This document shows, in pieces, positions 26,209-32,972 of a DNA stretch of 32,972 bases. Made by a program: the position numbers and the translations under genes. Source of the DNA: Rhodoplanes serenus (GTDB lineage Bacteria; Pseudomonadota; Alphaproteobacteria; Rhizobiales; Xanthobacteraceae). The first letter of the stretch is position 1, and every line of letters starts with the position of its first letter. The DNA lies in assembly GCA_945897515.1 (NCBI GenBank), contig CAMDFO010000051.1, positions 1-32,972 on the forward strand, written 5' to 3'. The notes under the pieces are model-generated. The model did not search any database. It was given only the letters and a program-made list of their open reading frames with translations, and had not been told where the DNA came from.

Positions 26209-26682
26209 TCACCCCTTGTCGCGCATCAGGCGGCCGCGCTCGCGCTCCCAGGAGCGCTTCTTGTCGGTCTCGCGCTTGTCGTGCAGCTTCTTGCCCTTGG
26301 CCAGCGCGATCTCGATCTTGGCGCGGCCTTTTTCGTTGAAATAAAGCTTGAGCGGCACCACCGTCATGCCCTCGCGCTCGACAGCGCCGATCAGCTTGCT
26401 GATCTGGCGCTTGTGCAGCAGCAGCTTGCGCGGACGCTTGGGCTCGTGATTGAAGCGACCAGCCTGCTTGTATTCGGAGATGTTGGAGTTGAGCAGCCAC
26501 AGTTCGCCGTCGCGGGTGGTGGCGTAGGACTCGCCGATATTGGCCTTGCCGGTGCGAAGCGATTTGACCTCACTGCCGGTCAGCGCGACGCCAGCCTCGA
26601 AAACTTCGCCAATAGCGTAATGAAACCGGGCCTTTCGGTTGTCGGCGATAATCTTGTATCGGGGGTCGGGCTTGGCGGCCAT
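26209..26682 (-). CDS. smpB: SsrA-binding protein
   Basis: 157-residue RNA-binding partner of tmRNA, needed for rescue of stalled ribosomes. It shows [14 protein letters not shown] (about 12-25), [28 protein letters not shown], and the C-terminal tail [22 protein letters not shown] that enters the ribosome. I chose the ATG at 26682, which gives the usual length; an upstream start at 26700 would add six residues. Its stop touches the start of the DJ-1-like gene, so the detoxification trio is probably translated from the smpB transcript. No ssrA gene was seen in the window. Confidence 0.95.
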   Translation of the reverse strand: MAAKPDPRYKIIADNRKARFHYAIGEVFEAGVALTGSEVKSLRTGKANIGESYATTRDGELWLLNSNISEYKQAGRFNHEPKRPRKLLLHKRQISKLIGAVEREGMTVVPLKLYFNEKGRAKIEIALAKGKKLHDKRETDKKRSWERERGRLMRDKG

Positions 26683-26778
26683 GGCGGGCCAATCGACCAA
26701 AAGCGGGGTCCCGGGTCAACCGGCACGCAAGCATGATCGCCGACAGCAGCACCTTCCGCTGCGAAGCGCCAAACAAGA

Positions 26779-26802
26779 GAGGCCACCGCGAACGATGGCC
26801 TC
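26779..26802 (-). terminator. Terminator candidate between the MFS gene and smpB
   Basis: GAGGCCA (26779-26785) and TGGCCTC (26796-26802) form a perfect 7-bp stem with a 10-base loop. On the minus strand it is followed by TCTTGTTTGG, a T-rich but interrupted tail. It lies about 97 bases past the MFS stop and would separate dapA/MFS transcripts from smpB. Confidence 0.45.
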
Positions 26803-26898
26803 GAAGTTTGCGCGCGGGGCGGGAGTACCGCGCTCGGTGGGACAACGCGCGAGCGACCATGCGTTTCACATCGCGGCGTTGCCGCATGCCAAGGAAAA

Positions 26899-28128
26899 TC
26901 ATGAAGGCCCAGCTTCTTCCGGAGGCTTCACGTGGCGGAATGAATACAGCAGCGCCACGTCGTAAGCGATCTTGAGCACCCCGCAGATCACCAGCGGCAA
27001 CCCGGAAAACGAAGTCGCCAGCAGGGCGCCGGCGAGCGCCGGGCTGAGCGACGACGCGAGACTGCGGGGCACCGCCGTCACGCTTGCCGCAGCGGTGCGC
27101 TCGGCCGGCGTCACCACCGCCATCACGTAGGACGACCGCGCCGGTACGTCCATCTGGGAGAGCGCGGAACGGATCAGCAGCAACGCCAGCGTCAGGTAGA
27201 GATCGGTCGAGAACGCGGCCGCGATCAGCAGGATACTGGACGGGATGTGGGTGAAGACCATGGTGTTGACCAGCCCGATGCGCTTGGAAAGCCACGCAGC
27301 GATCGGATAGGAAAATGCCGTCAGGGTGCTCGACCAGAAGAAGAACAGACTGGCCGCCGACAGCGACAGGTCGAAGCGCTCGAACAGCCAGAGCGCGAGC
27401 AGCGATTGCACGATCAGTCCGCCGGCGAAGGAATCCAGGCTGAACAGCGCGGCCAGCTTGTAGACGATCCAGCGCGAAGGGCCGAGCGGCGTGGTTGCCT
27501 GCCTATCCTCGGCCTGGGCATGCGGCAGACGGCGGTACAGCGCCGCGCCGACCAGCCCAAGAGCGGCATAGGCGTAAAACATGGCCTGGAACGCCGTGAG
27601 TCTAGGGGTGCCCGCGGCCGTGAGCAGATCGGGCGTCGCGGCTGCGAGCGCACCGGCCGCGCTCGCCAGCGCGCCGGTCAGGCTGTAGCGCGCGAACGTC
27701 CGGGTTCGTTCGCTGTCGGACACGCCCTTGGTCAGCATGGCGTGCTCCAGCGGCACCAGGATGCCGCTGTCGCCGGTGTTCGGATTGATCGTGCCGACGA
27801 AGGCGACCATCAGGATGAATGCGATGTGTTCTACGTTTGGAAATGCGATGCCGGTCGCAACCATCAGACCGGCACCGGCGATCAGCAGGGTCCGCAGATC
27901 GTGGCGCGGTGCAAAGAACCCGACGGCCAGCGTGAGCATCGAGGAGCCGAGCAGCGCCGCGGTCGCAACCAATCCGATCTCGACCGGACCGAGGCCGATC
28001 GCCGACAGATAGGCCGGCAGGATAATGACCGCGAAGCCATCGCCGAAACCGCGAACGCCGCGCGCCGCGTAGAGCAGACGAACGTCGGAACGCATGGTGG
28101 ATGATGATCGGTCGGCGAGTTTGTCCAA
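26899..28128 (-). CDS. Major facilitator superfamily transporter
   Basis: 409-residue inner-membrane protein with about twelve hydrophobic segments in two halves, with a cytoplasmic loop near 200-220 (R-R-L-P-H-A-Q-A-E-D-R-Q). The N-terminal half has G-V-R-G-F-G-D-G-F-A-V-I-I-L-P-A-Y-L in helix one. The second half contains D-V-P-A-R-S-S-Y-V-M-A-V-V-T-P-A-E-R-T-A-A-A-S-V, the MFS cytoplasmic-loop motif typical of drug-efflux-like members. The substrate cannot be inferred. Start: ATG at 28128, or the ATG 33 bases downstream. It lies between dapA and smpB, which are usually closer neighbours, suggesting later insertion, although its base composition looks like its surroundings. Confidence 0.87.
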   Translation of the reverse strand: MDKLADRSSSTMRSDVRLLYAARGVRGFGDGFAVIILPAYLSAIGLGPVEIGLVATAALLGSSMLTLAVGFFAPRHDLRTLLIAGAGLMVATGIAFPNVEHIAFILMVAFVGTINPNTGDSGILVPLEHAMLTKGVSDSERTRTFARYSLTGALASAAGALAAATPDLLTAAGTPRLTAFQAMFYAYAALGLVGAALYRRLPHAQAEDRQATTPLGPSRWIVYKLAALFSLDSFAGGLIVQSLLALWLFERFDLSLSAASLFFFWSSTLTAFSYPIAAWLSKRIGLVNTMVFTHIPSSILLIAAAFSTDLYLTLALLLIRSALSQMDVPARSSYVMAVVTPAERTAAASVTAVPRSLASSLSPALAGALLATSFSGLPLVICGVLKIAYDVALLYSFRHVKPPEEAGPS

Positions 28129-28169
28129 AGCGCAATCTCCTCGACAAATCGAGCGTTGCGCAGAGCTTG

Positions 28170-28208
28170 GACGGGAATGCCGTCTGTGGGGGAGCCTGCA
28201 CGTCCCCC
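28170..28208 (-). other. Two small hairpins between dapA and the MFS gene
   Basis: GACGG (28170-28174) pairs with CCGTC (28180-28184), and GGGGGA (28188-28193) pairs with TCCCCC (28203-28208). They lie 19-57 bases past the dapA stop, without a T-run. They could stabilise the dapA message end or reduce read-through into the transporter gene. Confidence 0.3.
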
Positions 28209-28226
28209 GGTGGAAAACTTAGTTCT

Positions 28227-29117
28227 TTAGTTCATCAGGCCGGCGTGCACCATGGCTTCGCGCACAGCGCCTTGCGCCTTCTCCGAAGCCGGCACCATCG
28301 GCAGCCGCAAGGCGTTCGAGCATTTGCCGAGCAGCGACAACGCGTACTTGACCGGCGCCGGGCTGGTCTCGACAAACAGATTGATGTGCAGCGGCGCAAG
28401 CTTGTCCTGCAGCTTGAGCGCGGCGGCGTAGTCGCCCTTGAGACAGGCGGCCTGGAACTCAGAGCACAGGCGCGGCGCAATATTCGACGTTACCGAGATG
28501 CAGCCGTGGCCGCCGTGCGCGTTGAAACCGAGCGCGGTAATGTCCTCGCCCGAAAGCTGATTGAAGTCGGGACCCATTTCGGCGCGCTGCTGCGACACCC
28601 GCGCCATGTTGGCGGTTGCGTCCTTGACGCCGGCGATATTCGGAAGCTCGTAGAGCCGCTTCATCGTGTCGACGTTGATGTCCACGATCGAGCGGCCGGG
28701 AATGTTGTACATGATGATCGGAATGCCGATGGCGTCGTTGATCGCCTTGAAGTGCTGGTAGAGCCCCTCCTGGGTCGGCTTGTTGTAATAGGGCGTCACC
28801 ACCAGCACGGCGTCGGCGCCGGCCTTTTCAGCGTGCTTGGACAGGCTGACCGCTTCCTTGGTCGAGTTCGATCCCGCGCCCGCGATCACCGGGACCCGGC
28901 CCTTGGCCTGGTCGATGCACCACTCGACGACCTCTTCGTGCTCCTGATGCGACAGGGTCGGACTCTCGCCGGTCGTACCGCACGGCACCAGTCCATTGGT
29001 GCCCTCGGCAATCTGCCAGTCCACCAGGTCGCGGAACGCTTTCTCGTCCACCGAGCCGTTCTTGAAGGGCGTGACGAGCGCAGTGAAGGATCCACGGAAG
29101 CTCGTCTTGGCGGTCAT
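28227..29117 (-). CDS. dapA: 4-hydroxy-tetrahydrodipicolinate synthase
   Basis: 296-residue cytosolic TIM-barrel enzyme that condenses pyruvate with aspartate semialdehyde, the first committed step to lysine and meso-diaminopimelate for peptidoglycan. Key residues are in place: K165 in I-A-G-V-K-D-A-T (Schiff base), Y137 in I-M-Y-N-I-P-G-R-S, and T48/T49 in [20 protein letters not shown] is the family signature loop. Start: ATG at 29117. It diverges from the lytic transglycosylase gene across 256 bases, so genes for making and for cutting peptidoglycan share this control region. A -10-like TATTAT lies at 29179-29174 on its strand, but no good -35 was found. Confidence 0.95.
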   Translation of the reverse strand: MTAKTSFRGSFTALVTPFKNGSVDEKAFRDLVDWQIAEGTNGLVPCGTTGESPTLSHQEHEEVVEWCIDQAKGRVPVIAGAGSNSTKEAVSLSKHAEKAGADAVLVVTPYYNKPTQEGLYQHFKAINDAIGIPIIMYNIPGRSIVDINVDTMKRLYELPNIAGVKDATANMARVSQQRAEMGPDFNQLSGEDITALGFNAHGGHGCISVTSNIAPRLCSEFQAACLKGDYAAALKLQDKLAPLHINLFVETSPAPVKYALSLLGKCSNALRLPMVPASEKAQGAVREAMVHAGLMN

Positions 29118-29292
29118 GGCATAGTCCTCGGCAACTGTTGCGCTACGCCCTGCTGCGGCGCATTCGAGCGATCATAATAGCAAAAAATAGGGCCTCGGTG
29201 CGGTCGATGAAAACCCTCATGGGGTAACTTAACCTCATATCCAGATCGTGGATTTTTTCCACTCGCCGTCAAACTGTGGCCGCGATTTCCAG

Positions 29293-29320
29293 TTGATTAG
29301 GCATTCGTCAATCTTATCAA
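29293..29320 (+). promoter_or_regulatory. Candidate promoter of the lytic transglycosylase gene
   Basis: TTGATT (29293-29298), a 16-base spacer, and TATCAA (29315-29320). Transcription would begin near 29327, leaving almost no leader for a GTG at 29335 but a normal one for the TTG at 29374. Confidence 0.4.
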
Positions 29321-29373
29321 TGGAATAGGTATGGGTGGCTGACGGCCGATTCGCCGTCCAAAGGGAGCGCAGA

Positions 29374-31791
29374 TTGACCTTAAGCAACCGGCGCAAGTCC
29401 TTGTTGCTGCTCACGGTCGCGGGCCTGTTCGCGTTGACGAACCCGGCGGATAGCGCACCCGCCCAGGCCGCAGCCGAGAAGTCTGCAGCTGAGAAGTCTG
29501 CAGCTGAGAAGCCTGCAGCCAAGCCAGCCCCGAAAGCCGCGGCGAAGTCTGCCGCCAAGCCTACGGCGGAAAAATCCAAAGTCGAAAAACCCAAAGCCGA
29601 AAAACCGAAGGCTGCAGAAAAACCTAACGCTGCGCAAAAGCCCAAGGCTGCGGAAAAGCCCAAGGCTACTGAAAAACCTAAGTCTGAGAAAACCGCAAAG
29701 TCCAAGAAGCCCGATAAGAGCGCCGCGAAACCAGGCGCCAAGACCGCTGCGCCGGATGCGTTGCGCCCATCGCTGCCGGCTCAGAGCGGCCACGTGCTTG
29801 GCGCAACCGCCGCCGCGCCGGCCAAGCCCATTGCAGCACCGCGCGGAGCGCCGCTCGCAATGGCGGCTTCCAGTTCCACCTCATCGGTCGATATCGCAGC
29901 GGTGAAACGCGCCATCGAGCATGTGCGTGGCCGCCGCCAGTCGGAGGCCAACGAACTCAAGAAGTCGATCACCGATCCGGTCGCCCGCAAGGTCGTTGAA
30001 TGGGTGATCCTGCGCAGCGACGACGCCGGCGCCGATTTTTCGCGCTACTCCGCGTTTATCAATGCAAACCCGGGCTGGCCAAGCATCGTCACGCTCCGCC
30101 GCAAGGCCGAAGCCATGGCGTTCCAGGAGCGGCCGGAGTCGGGCGCGATCCGCGGCTTCTTCGCCACCACAAAGCCGCTCACGGCCAAAGGCCGCTTCGC
30201 GCTCGCCCGCGCCCTCCTTGCGCAAGGCGACCGCAAAGGCGCCGAGGCTGTGGTGCGCGAAGCCTGGCGCAGCGACTCATTCTCGGCGGAGGTTGAAACG
30301 CGGGTGCACGAGCAGTTCGGCGAGTTCCTGACGCGTGCCGACCACAAGGCGCGCATGGACCGCCGGCTCTACGAGAAGGACGATTTCGACGGCGGCGTCC
30401 GTGCCGCCGCTCGTCTGGGCGGCCATGAGCCAGCAATCGCCAAGGCCCGCATCGCCATGCTGGGCAAGGGCGGCGACAAGAAGTTGCTTGACGCCGTGCC
30501 GGCTGCCGCACGCGGCGACATCGGTTACAAGTTCGCCCGGATCCAGTTGCTTCGCCGCGGCGACCACATCGCCGAGGCCACCGAACTAATGCTGAGCATC
30601 CCAAAACTGGATGACAGCCACGATCTCGACGAATGGTGGATCGAGCGGCGGCTTCTGGCCCGCAAGCTGCTCGACGCCGGCGACGCCAAGAAGGCCTATC
30701 TCGTGGCGCGGGACGCCACGCTGCCGACGCGGGACAACTACCGCGCCGAGCACCATTTCACCGCGGGCTGGATCGCGCTGCGATTCCTGAACGATCCGGC
30801 GACCGCCTACGCCCACTTCCGGCAAGTTGCCGAGGGTCAGGACAATCCGATCGCGCTCGCCCGCGCGTTCTATTGGCTGGGGCGCGGCGCGGAAGCCCTG
30901 AAGAAACCGCAGGAAGCGCGCGCCCATTACGTGGAGGCCGCGCGCTATCCAACCACGTATTACGGCCAGATCGCCCGCGCCAAGGCCGGCCTCGGCGAAA
31001 TCGGGCTCAGTCCGCCCCCTGTCCTGTCTGCAAGCGATCGCGCCAAGCTCGGCCAGGTCGAAGTCGTGCGCGCGGCCGAAATCCTCTACGCCGCCGATGC
31101 CCGCGATCTGGTCTATCCGCTGATGGCCGATCTCGGCGACAAGCTGGAGGATGCCGGCGCGCTTCTGGTCCTGGCGGAAATCGCGGCCAAATACGAAGAC
31201 GCCCGCGCGATGCTTCTGGTGGGCAAGCTTTCATTGGCCCGCGGGCACCCGCTTGAGCACGCGGCGTTCCCGACCGTCGGCCTGCCGAGCTACACGCCGA
31301 TCGGTCCGGAGGTCGAACCCGCCTTGGTCTATTCGATCGCGCGCCAGGAAAGCTGGTTCAATCCGCGCACCATTTCCAGCGCCAGAGCCATGGGCTTCAT
31401 GCAGGTCACGCCGGCCGCCGGGCAATATCTCGCCAAGAAATTCAAGGTCAGCTACGACGAGAAGCGGCTGCTCAACGACAACGTCTACAACCTGCAGATG
31501 GGCTCGGCCGAGCTTGGCGACGTCATCAAGGACTATCGCGGCTCGTATATCCTGGCGTTCGTCGCCTACAACGCAGGCCGCGGCCGGGTGCGAGACTGGG
31601 TCGCCCGCTTTGGCGATCCACGCGATCCGAAGGTCGATCCGATCGACTGGGTCGAACGCATTCCGTTCGCGGAGACGCGCAATTACGTGCAGCGCGTGAT
31701 GGAGAACGTCCAGGTCTACCGTGCCCGCTTCGATGGAACCCAACGCCTGTTGATCGAAGCGGACCTCCGCCGCGGCAGCACGGCGAATTGA
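29374..31791 (+). CDS. slt: Soluble lytic murein transglycosylase with Lys/Pro/Ala-rich linker
   Basis: 805-residue periplasmic enzyme that cleaves glycan strands with formation of 1,6-anhydro-muramic acid. A signal peptide (about 1-30) precedes a low-complexity S-A-A-E-K / P-K-A-A-E-K region (about 30-130). A long helical superhelix (about 180-610) of the Slt70 type follows, then the C-terminal SLT domain. Catalytic E659 lies in I-A-R-Q-E-S-W-F-N-P, with A-M-G-F-M-Q-V-T-P-A-A-G and A-Y-N-A-G-R-G-R-V behind it. I prefer the TTG at 29374, with AAGGGAG at 29361-29367 seven bases upstream; the GTG at 29335 would add 13 charged residues before the signal peptide and has a weaker site. It diverges from dapA. 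Confidence 0.92.
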   Translation: MTLSNRRKSLLLLTVAGLFALTNPADSAPAQAAAEKSAAEKSAAEKPAAKPAPKAAAKSAAKPTAEKSKVEKPKAEKPKAAEKPNAAQKPKAAEKPKATEKPKSEKTAKSKKPDKSAAKPGAKTAAPDALRPSLPAQSGHVLGATAAAPAKPIAAPRGAPLAMAASSSTSSVDIAAVKRAIEHVRGRRQSEANELKKSITDPVARKVVEWVILRSDDAGADFSRYSAFINANPGWPSIVTLRRKAEAMAFQERPESGAIRGFFATTKPLTAKGRFALARALLAQGDRKGAEAVVREAWRSDSFSAEVETRVHEQFGEFLTRADHKARMDRRLYEKDDFDGGVRAAARLGGHEPAIAKARIAMLGKGGDKKLLDAVPAAARGDIGYKFARIQLLRRGDHIAEATELMLSIPKLDDSHDLDEWWIERRLLARKLLDAGDAKKAYLVARDATLPTRDNYRAEHHFTAGWIALRFLNDPATAYAHFRQVAEGQDNPIALARAFYWLGRGAEALKKPQEARAHYVEAARYPTTYYGQIARAKAGLGEIGLSPPPVLSASDRAKLGQVEVVRAAEILYAADARDLVYPLMADLGDKLEDAGALLVLAEIAAKYEDARAMLLVGKLSLARGHPLEHAAFPTVGLPSYTPIGPEVEPALVYSIARQESWFNPRTISSARAMGFMQVTPAAGQYLAKKFKVSYDEKRLLNDNVYNLQMGSAELGDVIKDYRGSYILAFVAYNAGRGRVRDWVARFGDPRDPKVDPIDWVERIPFAETRNYVQRVMENVQVYRARFDGTQRLLIEADLRRGSTAN
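29470..29514 (+). repeat. Three tandem 15-bp repeats inside the slt linker
   Basis: Units 29470-29484, 29485-29499 and 29500-29514 read GCAGC(C/T)GAGAAG(T/C)CT and encode A-A-E-K-S/P. They differ at only two positions, so duplication is recent. Looser 18-bp units encoding A-E-K-P-K-A follow, to about 29690. Confidence 0.8.
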
Positions 31792-31906
31792 GCCGTCAGG
31801 CTTTGCCGGAGCGCAGCGCGTAACCCCTGACTTCTGGGCGGCGTTATCGCTAAACCTTATGCCTTGGCCTCCCCGGCGCAACAAAGGGCACAAGGAGTAC
31901 ACGCAA

Positions 31907-32815
31907 ATGAGCTTGGACGGCGGCCGCGCCAGCGGCCCAGAGAGCACCTTCGTTTCTGCGCCGGACGGACTCACGCTCCATGTCGGAACCTACGGGCCGC
32001 GGGTTCGGAATGATCTGCCGGTGGTGTGTCTTCCAGGCCTGACGCGCACCGCCGCCGACTTCGACGAGTTGGCCCGCACGCTCGCAACCGACCGGCAGCG
32101 GCCCCGTCGCGTGCTCGCGCTGGACTCCCGCGGACGCGGCCGTTCCGCTCACGACCGCAATCCGGCCAATTACAATCTGGCGGTCGAACTTGCAGACCTG
32201 CTTGCCGTGCTCACCGCCCTCGATATCGGTCCAGCGGTGTTCGTCGGCTCCTCGCGCGGCGGAATCCTGACGATGCTCCTGGGCGCGGCGCGCCCGGCGG
32301 CCATCGCAGGCGTCGTCCTCAACGACATCGGCCCGGTGATCGAGCCGAAGGGCCTCATGCGCATCAAGAGCTACGTCGGCAAGCTGCCGCGACCCAAGAA
32401 CCTGGAGGAAGGCGCCGAAATCCTGCGGCGGCTGTTCGCCGCTCAATTTCCCCGGCTAGACCAAGCGGCGTGGCTCGCATACGCCCGCCGCACCTGGGAC
32501 GAGCGAGAGGGGCAAATGGTCCTGACCTATGACGGCAGGATCGCCAAGACGCTCGAAGGCATCGATATCGAGCAGCCCTTGCCTACGTTGTGGAACGAGT
32601 TCGACTCGCTGGCGCGCGTCCCTCTTCTGGTGGTCCGCGGGGCCAATTCCGACATTCTGTCGGCTGCCACCGTCGAGGCCATGCGGGCGCGGCGGTCTTC
32701 CATGCAGGCGATCGTGGTGCCCGACCAGGGCCATACGCCGTTGCTGGCTGAGCCTGCCTTGATCCGGCAGATCGCCGCCTTTGTGGTCGCGTGCGAGACG
32801 TCGCGACAACACTGA
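31907..32815 (+). CDS. Alpha/beta hydrolase
   Basis: 302-residue, probably cytosolic hydrolase without a signal peptide. It has the oxyanion-side motif L-P-G-L-T-R-T (42-48), D-S-R-G-R-G-R-S (73-80), and the nucleophile elbow G-S-S-R-G with S116. The triad is completed by the acid in R-G-A-N-S-D-I-L (about D252) and the base in D-Q-G-H-T-P-L-L. L-P-G-x-T-R-N/T near the start is common in a group of alphaproteobacterial hydrolases of unknown substrate. I chose the ATG at 31907, preceded by AAGGAG at 31892-31897; an ATG at 31859 would add 16 residues. It is in line with slt, 115 bases downstream, and probably has its own promoter. Confidence 0.88.
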   Translation: MSLDGGRASGPESTFVSAPDGLTLHVGTYGPRVRNDLPVVCLPGLTRTAADFDELARTLATDRQRPRRVLALDSRGRGRSAHDRNPANYNLAVELADLLAVLTALDIGPAVFVGSSRGGILTMLLGAARPAAIAGVVLNDIGPVIEPKGLMRIKSYVGKLPRPKNLEEGAEILRRLFAAQFPRLDQAAWLAYARRTWDEREGQMVLTYDGRIAKTLEGIDIEQPLPTLWNEFDSLARVPLLVVRGANSDILSAATVEAMRARRSSMQAIVVPDQGHTPLLAEPALIRQIAAFVVACETSRQH

Positions 32816-32827
32816 GTGCAAAGAAAA

Positions 32828-32855
32828 ACCCCCGGCGGGGTAAGCCGCCGGGGGT
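32828..32855 (-). terminator. Strong intrinsic terminator, shared or for the minus-strand gene at the right edge
   Basis: An 11-bp perfect stem, ACCCCCGGCGG (32828-32838) with CCGCCGGGGGT (32845-32855), encloses a six-base loop. On the minus strand it is followed by TTTTTCTTTG, a classical T-run. On the plus strand it follows the hydrolase stop by 12 bases and may act both ways. A second small stem, GAGCCT (32864-32869) with AGGCTC (32872-32877), lies between it and the minus-strand stop. Confidence 0.85.
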
Positions 32856-32886
32856 CGTGACATGAGCCTTGAGGCTCAGGCCGTTA

Positions 32887-32972
32887 TCAAGGCACCCAGT
32901 CGCGCTGGATACGGAACGTGCCGTACCACTGGTGCTGGTCGGACACGGTGTAGGTACCGGCCGCCTTGGCAC
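32887..32972 (-). CDS. C-terminal end of a probable outer-membrane porin (partial)
   Basis: The minus-strand frame ending in TGA at 32889-32887 encodes A-K-A-A-G-T-Y-T-V-S-D-Q-H-Q-W-Y-G-T-F-R-I-Q-R-D-W-V-P at the window edge. The alternating aromatic/polar pattern and the late W-x-G-x-x-R-x-Q-R segment resemble the last strand of alphaproteobacterial Porin_2-type porins, which I recall ending in a similar way. The strong terminator just downstream fits a highly expressed gene. Only 27 residues are visible, so the assignment is tentative. A competing frame on the same strand is open over the whole edge but has no recognisable features. Confidence 0.45.
   Translation of the reverse strand, partial: AKAAGTYTVSDQHQWYGTFRIQRDWVP

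Noticed and set aside
29470..29700. CRISPR-like array
   Set aside because: The repeats are adjacent coding repeats of 15 and 18 bases in frame, with no unique spacers.

Overview
The window reads as chromosomal DNA of a GC-rich alphaproteobacterium, most likely of the order Hyphomicrobiales (Rhizobiales; Bradyrhizobiaceae/Xanthobacteraceae-like). I infer this from the protein sequences, from the housekeeping gene order (rpoZ-rsh-pdxJ-acpS-lepB-rnc-era-recO-parC, and dapA close to smpB), and from a candidate EcfG-type promoter. No database search was possible.

Left part (1-4.5 kb) is the most accessory region. It opens with the 3' end of an IS5-type transposase whose apparent element end abuts, and may duplicate a CTAG target inside, the stop codon of an ACT-domain threonine ammonia-lyase gene. 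Divergent from that gene is a three-gene cluster: a citrate synthase-fold 'citryl-CoA lyase-like' protein, a class III CoA-transferase, and a Bug/TctC periplasmic binding protein. It looks like uptake, CoA activation and cleavage of an organic acid. From 4.6 to 6.0 kb come an RDD membrane protein and the N-end-rule leucyltransferase Bpt.

From 10.6 down to 6.0 kb (minus strand) lies a tightly packed five-gene metal-import operon: an outer-membrane beta-barrel, a cluster-A-I type Mn/Fe/Zn binding protein, an ATPase and two permeases. A perfect 7-1-7 palindrome sits at the predicted promoter, as expected for a Fur/Mur-type repressor.

From 22.8 down to 10.8 kb (minus strand) is the housekeeping block: rpoZ, rsh (ppGpp synthetase/hydrolase), pdxJ, acpS, lepB, rnc, era, an unrecognised exported protein, recO and parC. 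Several of these junctions are translationally coupled overlaps. Two small exported-peptide genes lie between recO and parC on the opposite strand, one with a candidate general-stress promoter and a strong terminator.

From 23.1 to 24.4 kb (plus strand) are an NYN-domain nuclease-like gene and a family 5 uracil-DNA glycosylase. From 29.1 down to 24.5 kb (minus strand) are dapA, an MFS transporter, smpB, and a packed trio (DJ-1/isonitrile-hydratase-like, VOC, peroxiredoxin) that looks like a small-molecule or carbonyl/peroxide detoxification module. The right end carries a soluble lytic transglycosylase with a Lys/Pro/Ala-rich repeat linker, an alpha/beta hydrolase, and the C-terminal end of a probable porin facing it across a strong terminator.

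No CRISPR array, tRNA or rRNA was seen, and no defence or prophage system. The best candidates for something under-described are the porin-plus-metal-ABC operon, the unrecognised exported protein between era and recO, the catalytically divergent citrate synthase-like enzyme, and the two small exported peptides.
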